Below are positions 35,692 through 44,684 of a DNA stretch of 64,000 nt, one piece after another. Under the pieces are notes generated by a model, which was not told where the DNA came from, searched no databases, and was given only the letters and a program-made list of their open reading frames with translations. This DNA is from Hyaloperonospora brassicae (taxonomy: Eukaryota > Oomycota > Peronosporomycetes > Peronosporales > Peronosporaceae): NCBI GenBank assembly GCA_947650285.1, contig CANTFL010000155.1:1-64000 (forward strand), read 5' to 3'. The position numbers were made by a program, and so were the translations under genes. Within the stretch, counting starts at the first letter, position 1. Every line of letters starts with the position of its first letter.

Positions 35692-36233
35692 TGTAACGGG
35701 GTTACACGTCGACTGGTATTCGACAATAGGTGTGGTGCACACAAGGGATGGGATCCCCTTTTAAAGTGATATCAGAACACAGTATCAATTGTTGAAGAAT
35801 GATGTCTGTCAAGCATTGATTTCGAGATCTTTTAAGAGGTTTATTTAGGACATTAGCGAGTAGGTTAATCACGTTGTTCTTAGGTGTTCTCTTAGGTTAA
35901 AAGAAGTATTAAAATTCAGTTCCCATTTTGATCAACAAAAGACACGTGCCTCTCTGAGGCGTCTTGCGATCGTTCAGGAGGTAGCAACGCCTTGTTAAGT
36001 CAGCTACTCCTTGTGCACTCTGTGCGTTTGATTCTTTGAATCGTTTGGTCCCCCTGGAACAGGGACCGTAAGCTCTCTGAGCTTGTTGACTCTTTGGGTC
36101 GGGTACTTTGAACCAAACCTTAGCTCTCTGAGCTGTTGACTCATGAGTCGGGTTCTCTGAACCTTAAGTTGCTCATTGAGCGTTAAGTCTTCTTCTGACT
36201 TAAGGAGCTGTGTAGCTCCGCTACATGGTAGCA
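35692..36233 (+). repeat. 3' LTR of right Gypsy element
   Basis: It is 542 bp and begins TGTAACGGGG immediately after the purine tract TAATGGGGGAGGG. It ends GCTACATGGTAGCA. One internal stem-loop (loop TTT in the 5' LTR) has lost its loop here and reads as the loopless palindrome GACTCATGAGTC. Confidence 0.93.
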
Positions 36234-36692
36234 ACATAAAATCGTGGATGCTCGTCACGGTAAATCACTGCGACGTAAAAATCTTCTCGACCGATAAATC
36301 TAGATGATGGTCCGTAATCTTGAAATTGACTTGCCGTAGTGAAGGTCTTACGTCGGCGTCCTCAATCTACTATCATCCAAGAGATTACCTGACGCATCTA
36401 TTGGTACTCGTAATGACAGGTGCAAATGAAGATGCCTTCGATTACCATCTAATTCGTGCATATATTTCAAATGCGCACAAGCTATTGTGCTACCACGAAG
36501 ATTCCACAACAAAGTACAACTCACTCTCGAGTACTCTTGTCCAATCAGCATCTGCGGCATCGATACTCGTCATAAGCTTGTTCCCCTGCGTTCATAAGTC
36601 GCCATCCCATCATTTAGCATTGGAAAAGCTACAACATGGGCTTTCCTGGCTGCCACCATATGATCGTAGACTTGACGCTGGCACTTGTATGC
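36234..36692. other. Outer flank of right Gypsy element (arm sequence)
   Basis: Paired with 1-460. No gene is recognised. The segment is more diverged from its partner than the inner arm. Its last bases overlap a direct repeat (36671-36699) that recurs at 37463-37488. Confidence 0.6.
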
Positions 36693-37488
36693 TCGCTCCG
36701 ATTCCCAAATTTTCACGGTTCAGCTCAAGCCAGTCTTTTTCCCTTTGGGGCAGTCAAGTCGGAGGGAATCCTCCCCTTGGGGAGCCGACGTGGTCGAAGA
36801 TCTGACGCGGGCACGCTGCACTCGCAGTCGCGGGAGTGGGCGTAGGAGACCGACGGGTCGCGCAAGCGGCCCTAGCAGGGGTGTTTTACGGACTGGAGGC
36901 GTACCCCGCGCCACGTGGCGCCGCTGCGGCGAGCGCACACTCCACGTCAAGGGGCCGCGCGAGCGGCTGAAGGGAGCCACCATCGCAGATGGTTGAGTTC
37001 CTCGGAGAGATATATGGCGGGTTGGCGTTCTCCACGCCACGCAGTCACTTCGGTGATCGCACTCCACGTCGGGGGCCGCGCAAGCGGCTGAAGGGAGCCA
37101 CCATCGCAGATGGTTGAGCTCCTCGGAGAGATATATGGCGGGTTGGCGTTCTCCACGCCACGCAGTCACTTCGGTGTTCGCACTCCACGTCGGGGGCCGC
37201 GCAAGCGGTCCTAAAGGGGTTTGTTGCCTTATATGGCAGCATACCCGCGTTGTACGTGCTGCCGCTCCGGCGGTACGCATGTCCCCAGTCTACTTGGTCG
37301 CGCCAGCGGTCATGATTGACTCGTAGTTGGCTTCGGTAGGAGGGTCTCTGACCTCGTTGCCGTCGCCCCTGGCTCTACGGAGCCCTTTAGTTGTCGACCC
37401 GATACCCGGGCCGTACTTCTTGTCACACTTATCAGTCGTTAGTTATCATAATAATGGACGTACTTGACACCACTTGTATGCTCGCTCC
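36671..37488. repeat. GC-rich module between imperfect direct repeats
   Basis: The 17-mer ACTTGTATGCTCGCTCC occurs at 36683-36699 and 37472-37488, each preceded within a dozen bases by CTTGAC. Between the two copies lie about 770 bp of strongly GC-rich sequence full of small inverted repeats (CCATC-GCA-GATGG, GCCGC-GCAA-GCGGC, CAC-TTCG-GTG) and the 121-bp tandem repeat. It could be a small insertion, a solo LTR or a satellite remnant. No coding capacity is convincing. Confidence 0.5.
36930..37208. repeat. 121-bp tandem repeat, about 2.3 units
   Basis: GGGGCCGCGC recurs at 36951, 37072 and 37193, exactly 121 bp apart. The units are almost identical through AGCGGCTGAAGGGAGCC, GAGATATATGGCGGG and CACGCAGTCACTTCGGTG. 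The third copy ends after AAGCGG. A long reverse ORF across it (36720-37280) is a by-product of the repeat. Confidence 0.92.
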
Positions 37489-39199
37489 TCCTGATCGCAG
37501 ATCTTGCTCTTTGGTCTTTAGACTGTCACCACTTGATCGCAATACATGCCATAATCCAGCGATATGTCGCAGGCGGACGGTACGTACCCTCCAATTTTTG
37601 CTATCAAATAGACGACGGCGTCTTGCCTGGGATGGGCGCGTGGGTTGCGAACATCGCCCTATGTAAATGGCGAGCATGCACCAGCTTGATTATCTCGCAA
37701 CCTTTATGGATGCAAAAGTCAGGCCACATGGCGATGAGGCATGATGCATGTGCAAATGTATATCGATATTACCTACTAGATCGCACTGTCGGTAACTGAA
37801 GATGATGGACGTTGCATCGTTTCACAGACACGCCCTGCCATCGTGATACATTTACTGATTCGGATCCCCCACAAATCAATGTGATGCGTCAAGCACAAAC
37901 TTGGCAAGTTATGGAGCTTGGTCCATTGGCATAGACGAGATGGCGGTAATGCACCTCCACGTCATCGCTTGTATCTACTATTTGGATAGCTGCGTTCGAT
38001 ATCGTATAGGTTGTCTTTACACAAAGCACTAGCAGAAGCGTAATTAGAATGCACCCCATCGATTGAACGAAGCGGTGTAATGACCCGTCGACCCGTCATT
38101 CGATACATGAACTATCGGACTGCAAAGATGTGGTCAACGGTTTGATGAAAACACAACGCGAGCTACCACGAACGAAAAGATTGTGATCGTTGCCGACCTT
38201 GCACCATACACAGCGTGAAGCACCCCGTGCTCGAGCGCCTGCACTTACGTTGTAATCTTGTCGATATGAAGTGTACTGTCGAGGACTGACTGTATCGACC
38301 GCAGAACTATCGTCGTGTAATGGACGGACAAAAGATCGCGTGTGCAAAATTAACTGCGCCACAGCTTTGCGACACGAAGTGAAATCCTGCACTGTAAGTG
38401 TAAGAAGAGGTATTTGACCATACAGGGTAGGTGCAAGCCGCACCATCAAGCGTGGTCACAGCAGAGACGATAGGACGATAGCTAGGTCCTCATAGATGGG
38501 AGCGACGTGTAGTCGAGACAAGGTAATGGTGCGAAAACCGCTCGCGAAAAATGGCGATCCTACGAGTTGGAAAAGTGCGACACAACAACGGTGGCGTCTC
38601 GCTTTCCCCAGCTCGTGGGATCAAGCTATGGTACCACGTCTTTGTTTATGATTCGGGTGCGATTTGAGACGACGACACGCTCCTGGCTTGTACGCTCGTA
38701 AGAGGAGCGGCTGTGTACCTCGTATTTTGGTGTCGATCATTCCGTCCAGAGAATAACATCGTGCGCTGGCTATGCACGCACCTCTTATTATGATTGCGGC
38801 TCGCGGCTGGGTGACGGGTCGTGTGTCATGCGTTGTACCACAACTGTGCTGTCGTGTAGTCACGACGCAACTCGTTCGTGTTGTTGCTGTGTTAACGAGA
38901 AAGACGAACAAAAAGAAAGACAACAGCTGATCTTCTGTGTGCAGAAGCAACGATCACAACGACAACACAACAGAATATGATAGGTGACAACGAGAGAGCG
39001 ACGGAGAAAGAGAATGAGAACTATCTTTACCGCTGAGTGAAACAGTGACCATTTACGTCCTTCTTTCTTGTTTCTTACGACTAACGGACGGAGGGAGCGG
39101 CATGCATGTGTAAGAAATGGCACTCTACACACGCGCAAGACATGCAACAACAAGCCGAATGTCAAGAACTAAGCCTTGTACCGTGCGCACACTCGCCAA
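37489..39199. other. Unassigned DNA
   Basis: No convincing gene. Weak reverse-strand frames lie at 38096-38449 and 38621-38950. The latter has a hydrophobic start (LLSFFLFVFLV) but no other support. Composition is intermediate. Confidence 0.5.
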
Positions 39200-39781
39200 T
39201 GGCTTTTCCCTTTGTGGCCACAATATAGCGACCAAGACGTGACCTTAGCATCTGTGCGCCCACAAACATCACGATATCAATGGCCAGATTTATGTACGCG
39301 TACGGCCTTATGCGCAAATGTCGCGAGCAGGATCGCCATGTTGCGGACTGCGCTTAGAAAATATGCGACATCAACGAAAGAGACAAATTCTGGTGGAGTA
39401 CCGGCATCCACTATTTCACTGTACCCACGGGCGCTTCCGTCGCGCAGATGGGCAGCGTCAGCAATGCGACGTTGAGTCTTTCGAAACGAATTTCCCGTGC
39501 AACAGGATCGATCGGTTGTCGAGCTCCCAATCAAAAAGGCACTCGAGCGCTCCGAACTCTAATATATTTGCAAACGTGGTGACACGATAAGAACGCGCGA
39601 TGGACGACGTTAGTTCCCATCCAGCTCTGTGCGTGCTGGCTACAGCTGCGCACATCGTGCGGAGATACTGGAGATTGGGAAACCAGAGCCAGACGCTCGC
39701 GGCAGCAGGCCCTTCAGCACACGCAATGAATTTGATGACCCCGTCCATCCAGCCATCCAGCACCCGCGGCTTTGAGACCAC
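39200..39781 (-). pseudogene. Decayed unrecognised gene fragment
   Basis: Two reverse-strand frames, 39458-39781 and 39277-39534, read as consecutive parts of one protein with a frame change near 39480. The first holds GVIKFIACAEGPAAASVWLW and the second RRIADAAHLRDGSARGYSEI then VSFVDVAYFLSAVRNMAILL, with hydrophobic stretches that could be membrane segments. No family is recognised. It ends head-to-head with the effector gene: its upstream end is only about 10 bp from the effector initiator. It may be a broken neighbour. Confidence 0.3.
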
Positions 39782-39791
39782 AACGTGTTAC

Positions 39792-39808
39792 TCACTTTCG
39801 AATTTGAC
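39792..39808 (+). promoter_or_regulatory. Oomycete-type initiator (Inr/FPR) of the effector gene
   Basis: TCACTTTCGAATTTGAC matches the described oomycete core promoter form, an Inr (TCAYTYY) followed by the flanking region (N, CAWTTT), with one mismatch (GAATTT). Transcription would start near 39794. It lies directly before the 17-bp repeat leader and 160 bp upstream of the ATG. Confidence 0.6.
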
Positions 39809-39943
39809 TCGCCAGCGCCTCCTCCCCGCCAAGGTCTCTTTCTCGCCAGCGCCTCCTCCCCGCCAAGGTCTCCTTCTCGCCAGCGCCTCCTTCTCGCCAG
39901 CGCCTCCTCCTCGCCAGTGCCTCTTCCTCGCCAGCACCTCTTC
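39808..39943 (+). repeat. 17-bp tandem repeat, eight units, filling the effector 5' leader
   Basis: Eight units of the type CTCGCCAGCGCCTCCTC, with variants such as CCCGCCAAGGTCTCTTT as units 2 and 4, run without gaps from the initiator to nine bases before the ATG. The tract is pyrimidine-rich and has no ATG. Because 17 is not a multiple of 3, all forward frames stay open through it, producing false N-terminal extensions of the effector frame. Confidence 0.93.
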
Positions 39944-39952
39944 CTCTCCACA

Positions 39953-40597
39953 ATGGTGAAGATCTTCCGTCTCCTCACGCTCGCGATCGTCATGTCTGCA
40001 AGCGGCAGCGTCCTGTCGGCCCCAGCCACTGAAGAGTCAACCAACGACACGACGTCGGACCTGGACCCGGAAGCACACACTCCACCGACTTCCGGAAACG
40101 TTCGAGGCGCTGACGGGTTTGACCTTCTTGCACACCAGGGGGGTGAGGAAAGGGGGCGCTTCCCAAATTTTTTCGGCCTGGACGACGGAATGTCTAAAGT
40201 TGTGCCTCTTGAGAGTTCCGTTATGAATGCGGACGAGGTGGCTCGAATGGAGGCAGCGACTTTGCTTGCTCGGACTGATAAGCTCCGGGAAAGTGCCACT
40301 ATTAAGAACTTCTTGAAAAATCGGGCAGCTCTGAAGCAGATTTCGGCCAAATCAAAGCTCACTTTAATTTATCGCCTAGCCGATAAAAAAGTCTCACCTG
40401 ATTCCTATGCTAGGGCTGCTTTGTCCAAGGTGGATCGTAATGACTTCGTTGGCGGCCAGAAAGTTCTTGATTGGAGGAATTATTATGCTGATCATCTAAA
40501 GGAAGCTGGTAATAATTTCTCCAAACTCAAAAAGAACTTGGAGGCAAAATATTTGAAGGACGAATATTTGTCAGAGGCACAAAGAGCTAGTTTGTAA
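39953..40597 (+). CDS. Secreted effector candidate with dEER motif, lacking RXLR
   Basis: A 214-residue protein. The start at 39953 is chosen because a signal peptide follows at once (MVKIFRLLTLAIVMSASG, cleavage likely after about residue 23) and the context is good (ACAATGG). The frame is open further upstream, but only through the repeat leader, before or at the initiator. A low-complexity acidic stretch (residues 24-50) leads to RGADGFDLL and GGEERGRF (EER at 65-67), the layout of oomycete host-translocated effectors with RGAD in place of RXLR. Residues 95-214 are helical and charged, with KVSPDSYARAAL and VLDWRNYYADHL, vaguely like a WY-type fold. No paralogue lies in the window, and the host target is unknown. 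An intact reading frame among decayed neighbours suggests it is still in use. Confidence 0.72.
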   Translation: MVKIFRLLTLAIVMSASGSVLSAPATEESTNDTTSDLDPEAHTPPTSGNVRGADGFDLLAHQGGEERGRFPNFFGLDDGMSKVVPLESSVMNADEVARMEAATLLARTDKLRESATIKNFLKNRAALKQISAKSKLTLIYRLADKKVSPDSYARAALSKVDRNDFVGGQKVLDWRNYYADHLKEAGNNFSKLKKNLEAKYLKDEYLSEAQRASL

Positions 40598-41032
40598 GTG
40601 GAGTGTCCACAAGCTTTCGGGTCTACAAAGCAGCGACTGTACGTACATAATGTGTGAGTTTTATCATTCGTCTAGCTGCTGCCGTTTTGTTCGAGCGTTG
40701 ACAACCAACGATGATCGATGTTTTGATGGTTTGTGCTTTTAGCTCCGCCACGAGAGGCCGCACGGGTCCCGACTGAAGAGCACACGTTGGCGAGGCACCA
40801 TTTCGGACGTTGGCGAGACACCATCTCTGCTCCGTCCGACAATGCGCTTGAGCTGGCTGAGAGCGCCTGTGACGCCCAGTTTTTGATGGTGCCCGCGATC
40901 TACACCATCGTGTTAACTTCCTACAATATACGTTGTTTGACTTTCTTGCACGGCCCCAGCGTTCGTCCACATGCATTATATATGTAACAAAGTCGTACAT
41001 GCGTTCTAATTAACTCCCGCTTCGACTTGTAT
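40598..41032. other. Downstream of effector; unassigned
   Basis: Frames on both strands (40733-40987 forward, 40623-41000 reverse) are open, but none reads convincingly as a protein. No poly(A) signal could be fixed. Confidence 0.4.
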
Positions 41033-41203
41033 ATGCAGCAGATAAGGTTCTGCCAACAGATCTGCGCGCGTGGGCATGACCAGCACTTGTGCTCCTTTTG
41101 TCTCCTTCACCCCTTGGCGGCAATGCTTTTTTGCGTCGACTGCAGTCGCGTCCTCTTCCGTCGAAACATTGATCTAGTTGCTGCTTTGGTATACCATCAA
41201 TGA
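41033..41203 (+). CDS. Small cysteine-rich ORF resembling part of a B-box zinc finger
   Basis: A 56-codon frame from ATG 41033. Cysteines at residues 7, 11, 20, 23, 34 and 37, with His at 26, give C-x2-H-x7-C-x2-C (CLLHPLAAMLFCVDC), the first half of a B-box zinc finger as found in TRIM-type proteins. The second Cys/His pair expected within the next dozen residues is absent. It could be a remnant of a larger zinc-finger gene or a chance pattern. No neighbour supports a role. Confidence 0.25.
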   Translation: MQQIRFCQQICARGHDQHLCSFCLLHPLAAMLFCVDCSRVLFRRNIDLVAALVYHQ

Positions 41204-42490
41204 CCTCATACCCGGTCCTCTTAAAGTCGTTGTCGTGTGCCAACATCCTTTTTGGCAGCTGTTGGACGCGATAACTCATCAAGCGCTGCCCCGCGCCAGT
41301 GCATCGTGCCTTAGTTAAAGCCTAAGGCAGCGCACGGTCTAAAGCGTTCAACATACAATGGTCGTCACTTGAACGCCAACAAGACGTTGAGTTCGCGACG
41401 GTACCGGATACACTCCATGTCATCCGCGAAGCAGCGAAATTGCGTCAAAGTCAACACCGATCAATTCGTGGCGTTGTCTAAGCGTCTGGGAGTCGGTCGC
41501 TAGCCACTGATCGTCAGTGTTGGTCACTCGAGGTAATCACTGCTTCCATAACTCTCCTGCTCCCGAACGATGACACATTGCTGCGTGGTACCCGCCCCCG
41601 CTTCAATACCGCTGATGCGATCCGTTGTAAGCAGTTGTCATGTGTAGGCATTCATCAGTTCACTCTCGCGGTGAGTGCCGCTGACGCAGATCCCCGTTAA
41701 GCTAAGGGCCAGCTGCCAATGTCGATCTCTATCGCACTTTCTCATACCGAAATCCCTTAGCAACGCAGCTTGGCGTGCCAATGCACATGTGGGCCCGTAC
41801 CATTAGAATGACAGGGAGTGCGTATGGCTTGTCTAGAGAGGATGCAGGCCCAGTTCTGCAATCGATCAAGACGTTCACTGTGTCAACGTCCAGTGCGATT
41901 AGAGTGTCCCGTAGGGCTCCACAACATAGGAATTGGCCGCCCAAAAGAGCACGCGGGATACGAAGCTCCTTCTTCTGGCGGCGGCGCATGGGAGAACGAG
42001 ACAGTGATCGTACAAACTCAACACCCTCTGTCTCGGTGCGGTCCACAGCCACGCTCGCGAGCTCTGTGATGCACTGCTAGTTATTGCTGGGCGGCGCCGT
42101 CTGCACGCCGGGCACCATTTCGGTCTTACCACCACCAACCGCAGACTCTGTCCGAAGGTCCTTCGTACCAGTGCGTGAGTCCCACCGACCGAACCGAACA
42201 CGAGGATGCCACCCTCGAGATACTGACCGACCCCTCTCCGCTCGTCGCCAGTGGTTTGGTTACCTTCCGTCGACATTTCGACCCCACTTCAGGGCGACAA
42301 CGTATCCCCTCGACAAGGGTACACACGCACCCACTTGTCTTCCGGCCGAGATGTCCCAGATGCTGCGCGGCCACTCGCGTTTCTCGAGCGCGACCGACAG
42401 CATCTGCATCGGCAGTGGTCGCTTCCTCGTGCGTATTGCGTCGTGTACTACTTCGATTGCATCGCGCAGTGCGATAGGCCGTCGTCGCAA
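41204..42490. other. GC-richer unassigned DNA with many overlapping frames
   Basis: Long frames are open on both strands (41775-42080 and 42251-42709 forward; 41729-42052, 41899-42276 and 42126-42557 reverse), as expected in GC-rich DNA. None dominates. Parts may belong to the decayed gene that follows, but I cannot place its start. Confidence 0.35.
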
Positions 42491-43855
42491 GCTGACGGTG
42501 TGTTTTGTATGGCGGTTTCGATGAATGGGGCAATGCAGCGGTCAGTGCTCGTGCCACGATTCGAGCAGCTGGTGGCGCTGTTGTGGTGGCCCAGACACCC
42601 GGACACAGATTTGTCCGCGCGTGTGAGGAGGCGCAAGGAACGTACGAAGTGGACGTCGTTCGAGTCGATGGCAGTGTCGAGACGGAGGAGATTGAGGTCG
42701 AAGACGTGAGTTATCTGGAAGAAGCAGAAGGCCACGAGTAGGCAGGTCTCGTCTGCTAGCACCTGTCCGAGGAACGCTCTCCTGTGTTGGAGCCTACCGT
42801 GGAGCACTGACGACGCTGCACTTGGCGGGTCTGGACCACCTTGTGACGAGACGGACCTGTCTGCTATCCAGGAAGGGTTCAAGCATCAGGATGCCGAGGA
42901 GTACGTGGACACGGTGTTCCGCCTAGCTGGTCTCAAGTACGCGGCGATGACAAACATACCGTTTGAACGGGAGGAAGCCCAATACGGACTGGTTAATCCA
43001 ACCACAACAACGCCGCCGCCTGCATGGTCCCGCAAGTACTTCCGTTCGGCTCTGCGGGTAGACCAGGTCCTGCTTGGCGATTGGGCGTCCATCAGCTCGA
43101 CGCTGGACGTGTTCAAGCTACCATATACGCTTGCGGGTGCGCGTTTGCTTCTGGAGAAGTGGATCGACATGATGAAGCCCGAGTACTTCATGGCTGGCGT
43201 GCCCATTTCCTTCGAGAGTTCGGATGAGATCGTACGAATGGCCGGATGAGATCGTACGAATGGCCGGATGAGTACACGCCTGCTTCTGCTAGTACAAACG
43301 AGCTACCGAATGGTGCGGCATAGCTGCTGCAAGTACCGCTGCCGCTGGCTGAAGAGAAGGAGCTGCCGATTGCGCTAAAGTTTGACAGCGTGCTTTCAAA
43401 CAATGCTTGTTATGGTATGGCCGGCGACGGAGTAAAGCCCGAGCAACGTGAACATTTTGACCAAGTTGTTCCCTATACGAGGTAGAGTGCCTGGCCACGT
43501 TACGCTCGCTCGTGAAGCAGCACGAAGTGACCGTGGAGGCCGACAAGTTCCGAATCCTGCATCTGTATGGCTGCTGGTGGTACTGCAACAACCCGTCGAT
43601 CATTGAAGAGCTCACGCGGATGCGTATCGAGACCCTAAGCACAGCGTTGACGAGCCAGCGCTTGGATACGCGTGTTCTGGACCAGTCCATGTACACGTGG
43701 AGCCACTCGCGCAATGTGATCAGCAAAGTGCTCGTGGACATGTACGAGAGAAGCTATTCGCAACGGGCTGGAAGATGTCCAAGAGCGGCATCCAGCGCGA
43801 CGTACAGAGGTTGTTTGGCCAGAGCCACGAGGAGTTCATGACAAAGAGCATGTGA
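42491..43855 (+). pseudogene. Decayed unrecognised gene
   Basis: Four successive forward frames read as one protein. They are 42505-42741 (GGFDEWGNAAVSARATIRAA, acidic end EEIEVEDVSYLEEA), about 42790-43249 (GFKHQDAEEYVDTVFRLAG, VDQVLLGDWASISSTLDVF), about 43460-43745 (LHLYGCWWYCNNPSIIEEL, YTWSHSRNVISKVLVDMYE), and a last piece ending at the TGA 43853-43855 (LFATGWKMSKSGIQRDVQRL). A GTGAGT at about 42702 could be an intron donor. A 22-bp tandem duplication and further indels break the frame. The family is not recognised. Tryptophan-rich helical character suggests a folded intracellular domain. Confidence 0.5.
43224..43267. repeat. 22-bp tandem duplication inside the decayed gene
   Basis: ATGAGATCGTACGAATGGCC plus GG occurs twice in direct succession (43224-43245, 43246-43267). 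As 22 is not a multiple of three it shifts the frame. The identical copies suggest a recent event. Confidence 0.95.
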
Positions 43856-44684
43856 GGAGCAGCAGCGATGTGATCATGAGCAGCCACAGAAGGACGATAC
43901 GCAGTACATTCGTCAAAAGCATCAATTTCTTCCGTCTGTCTATTGCAGCAAACTCGCTAACTCACGCACTCACTCTATCCATGGAGACTGTCCCGTCTCG
44001 TCCAGCGCGTTCACAAGTCTCGCGCGCAGCTCCATCACCTGCATCAGAAGCTGCTGCTTTGTGACTTTCTATTGAACTCATCTATGCTTGCTTGAGTTAC
44101 AACCGCTCGCATCGCAACGTCTGCTGCTGCTTGCACTTGGTCACTACAAAGTCCAGTTGACGTATCTCCATTGCAAAGAGCTTCAGCCCGTCCGTACGAG
44201 CCGCATCTGATCCTTCAGCTACTTCCTTCTCCCGGCATTGCTCAGTCGCCTTCGTCGTAGATCTGGGCGCCATCCCCCTTTTTGGACTCGTTTGCTGGAG
44301 ACGGTCTCGGCGCGTATCCCTTGCCTTACTCCTGATACTCAAACGCAGATCGGCATTGTTTTGTCATCGCGACGACAATTTGGTCGTTTGCGCTTTTTCT
44401 CGCTTAGAGAACCCGACGCTCGACCTTTAACATTGCCTTCCTCACGTACGTGTCCAGTCAGTAGAAAACATCTCTATCTCGATTAGTCAAGCTCTAGTTT
44501 CGTTCTTTTTCATGTCAAAGCTGGAAAGGTCGAAAACGTCACTTAGAATTTATCCAGAATTCATCCTGTTCTACGGTCCCAAAGAATCAGATCGTTATGA
44601 TACCATGTCCGATGAGTAGAGTTTTAAAGAGTGTGCGCGAGGCAAAAGTCAATTTCGATAGTTACTGGTTGTGTGTCTGTCAGC
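43856..44684. other. Unassigned DNA after the decayed gene
   Basis: A reverse frame at 44097-44342 ends in AMEIRQLDFVVTKCKQQQTL and could be a helical fragment; forward frames over the same bases are no better. Nothing is recognised. Confidence 0.35.

Larger units (their letters stand above)
28243..36233 (+). mobile_element. Ty3/Gypsy chromovirus-type LTR retrotransposon, right copy (dead)
   Basis: Mirror partner of the left element, on the forward strand, with 5' LTR 28243-28785 and 3' LTR 35692-36233. Domain order is Gag with zinc knuckle, aspartic protease, 3 x 120-bp linker, RT, RNase H, integrase, chromodomain, polypurine tract, LTR. Flanks match those of the left copy on both sides, so this is one old insertion carried into both arms. 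TGGTA before the 5' LTR and ACATA after the 3' LTR are not a target-site duplication. Stops interrupt gag, RT and integrase. I could not assign a tRNA primer-binding site after the 5' LTR. Confidence 0.94.
18920..36692. repeat. Right arm of giant inverted repeat
   Basis: Mirror of the left arm, at least 17.7 kb long. It is about 120 bp longer because the linker repeat in its Gypsy element has three units instead of two. The innermost 11-mer, GTGCGGTAGGG at 18920-18930, is the reverse complement of 17642-17652. The outer limit at 36692 is set only by the window edge on the other side. It falls inside a 17-mer that recurs at 37472-37488. Confidence 0.97.

Noticed and set aside
36720..37280. 186-codon reverse-strand frame with internal repeats
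   Set aside because: It crosses the 121-bp tandem repeat, whose length is not a multiple of three, so the protein repeats appear in different frames. This is a by-product of GC-rich repeat DNA.
38621..38950. Reverse frame with a hydrophobic N-terminus, possible secreted protein
   Set aside because: The putative signal segment is not followed by any conserved motif, and overlapping frames are equally open; too weak to annotate as a gene.
39640..40362. 240-codon reverse-strand frame
   Set aside because: It is antisense to the effector and runs through the 17-bp repeat leader, which is open in many frames; the effector's signal peptide and initiator favour the forward strand.
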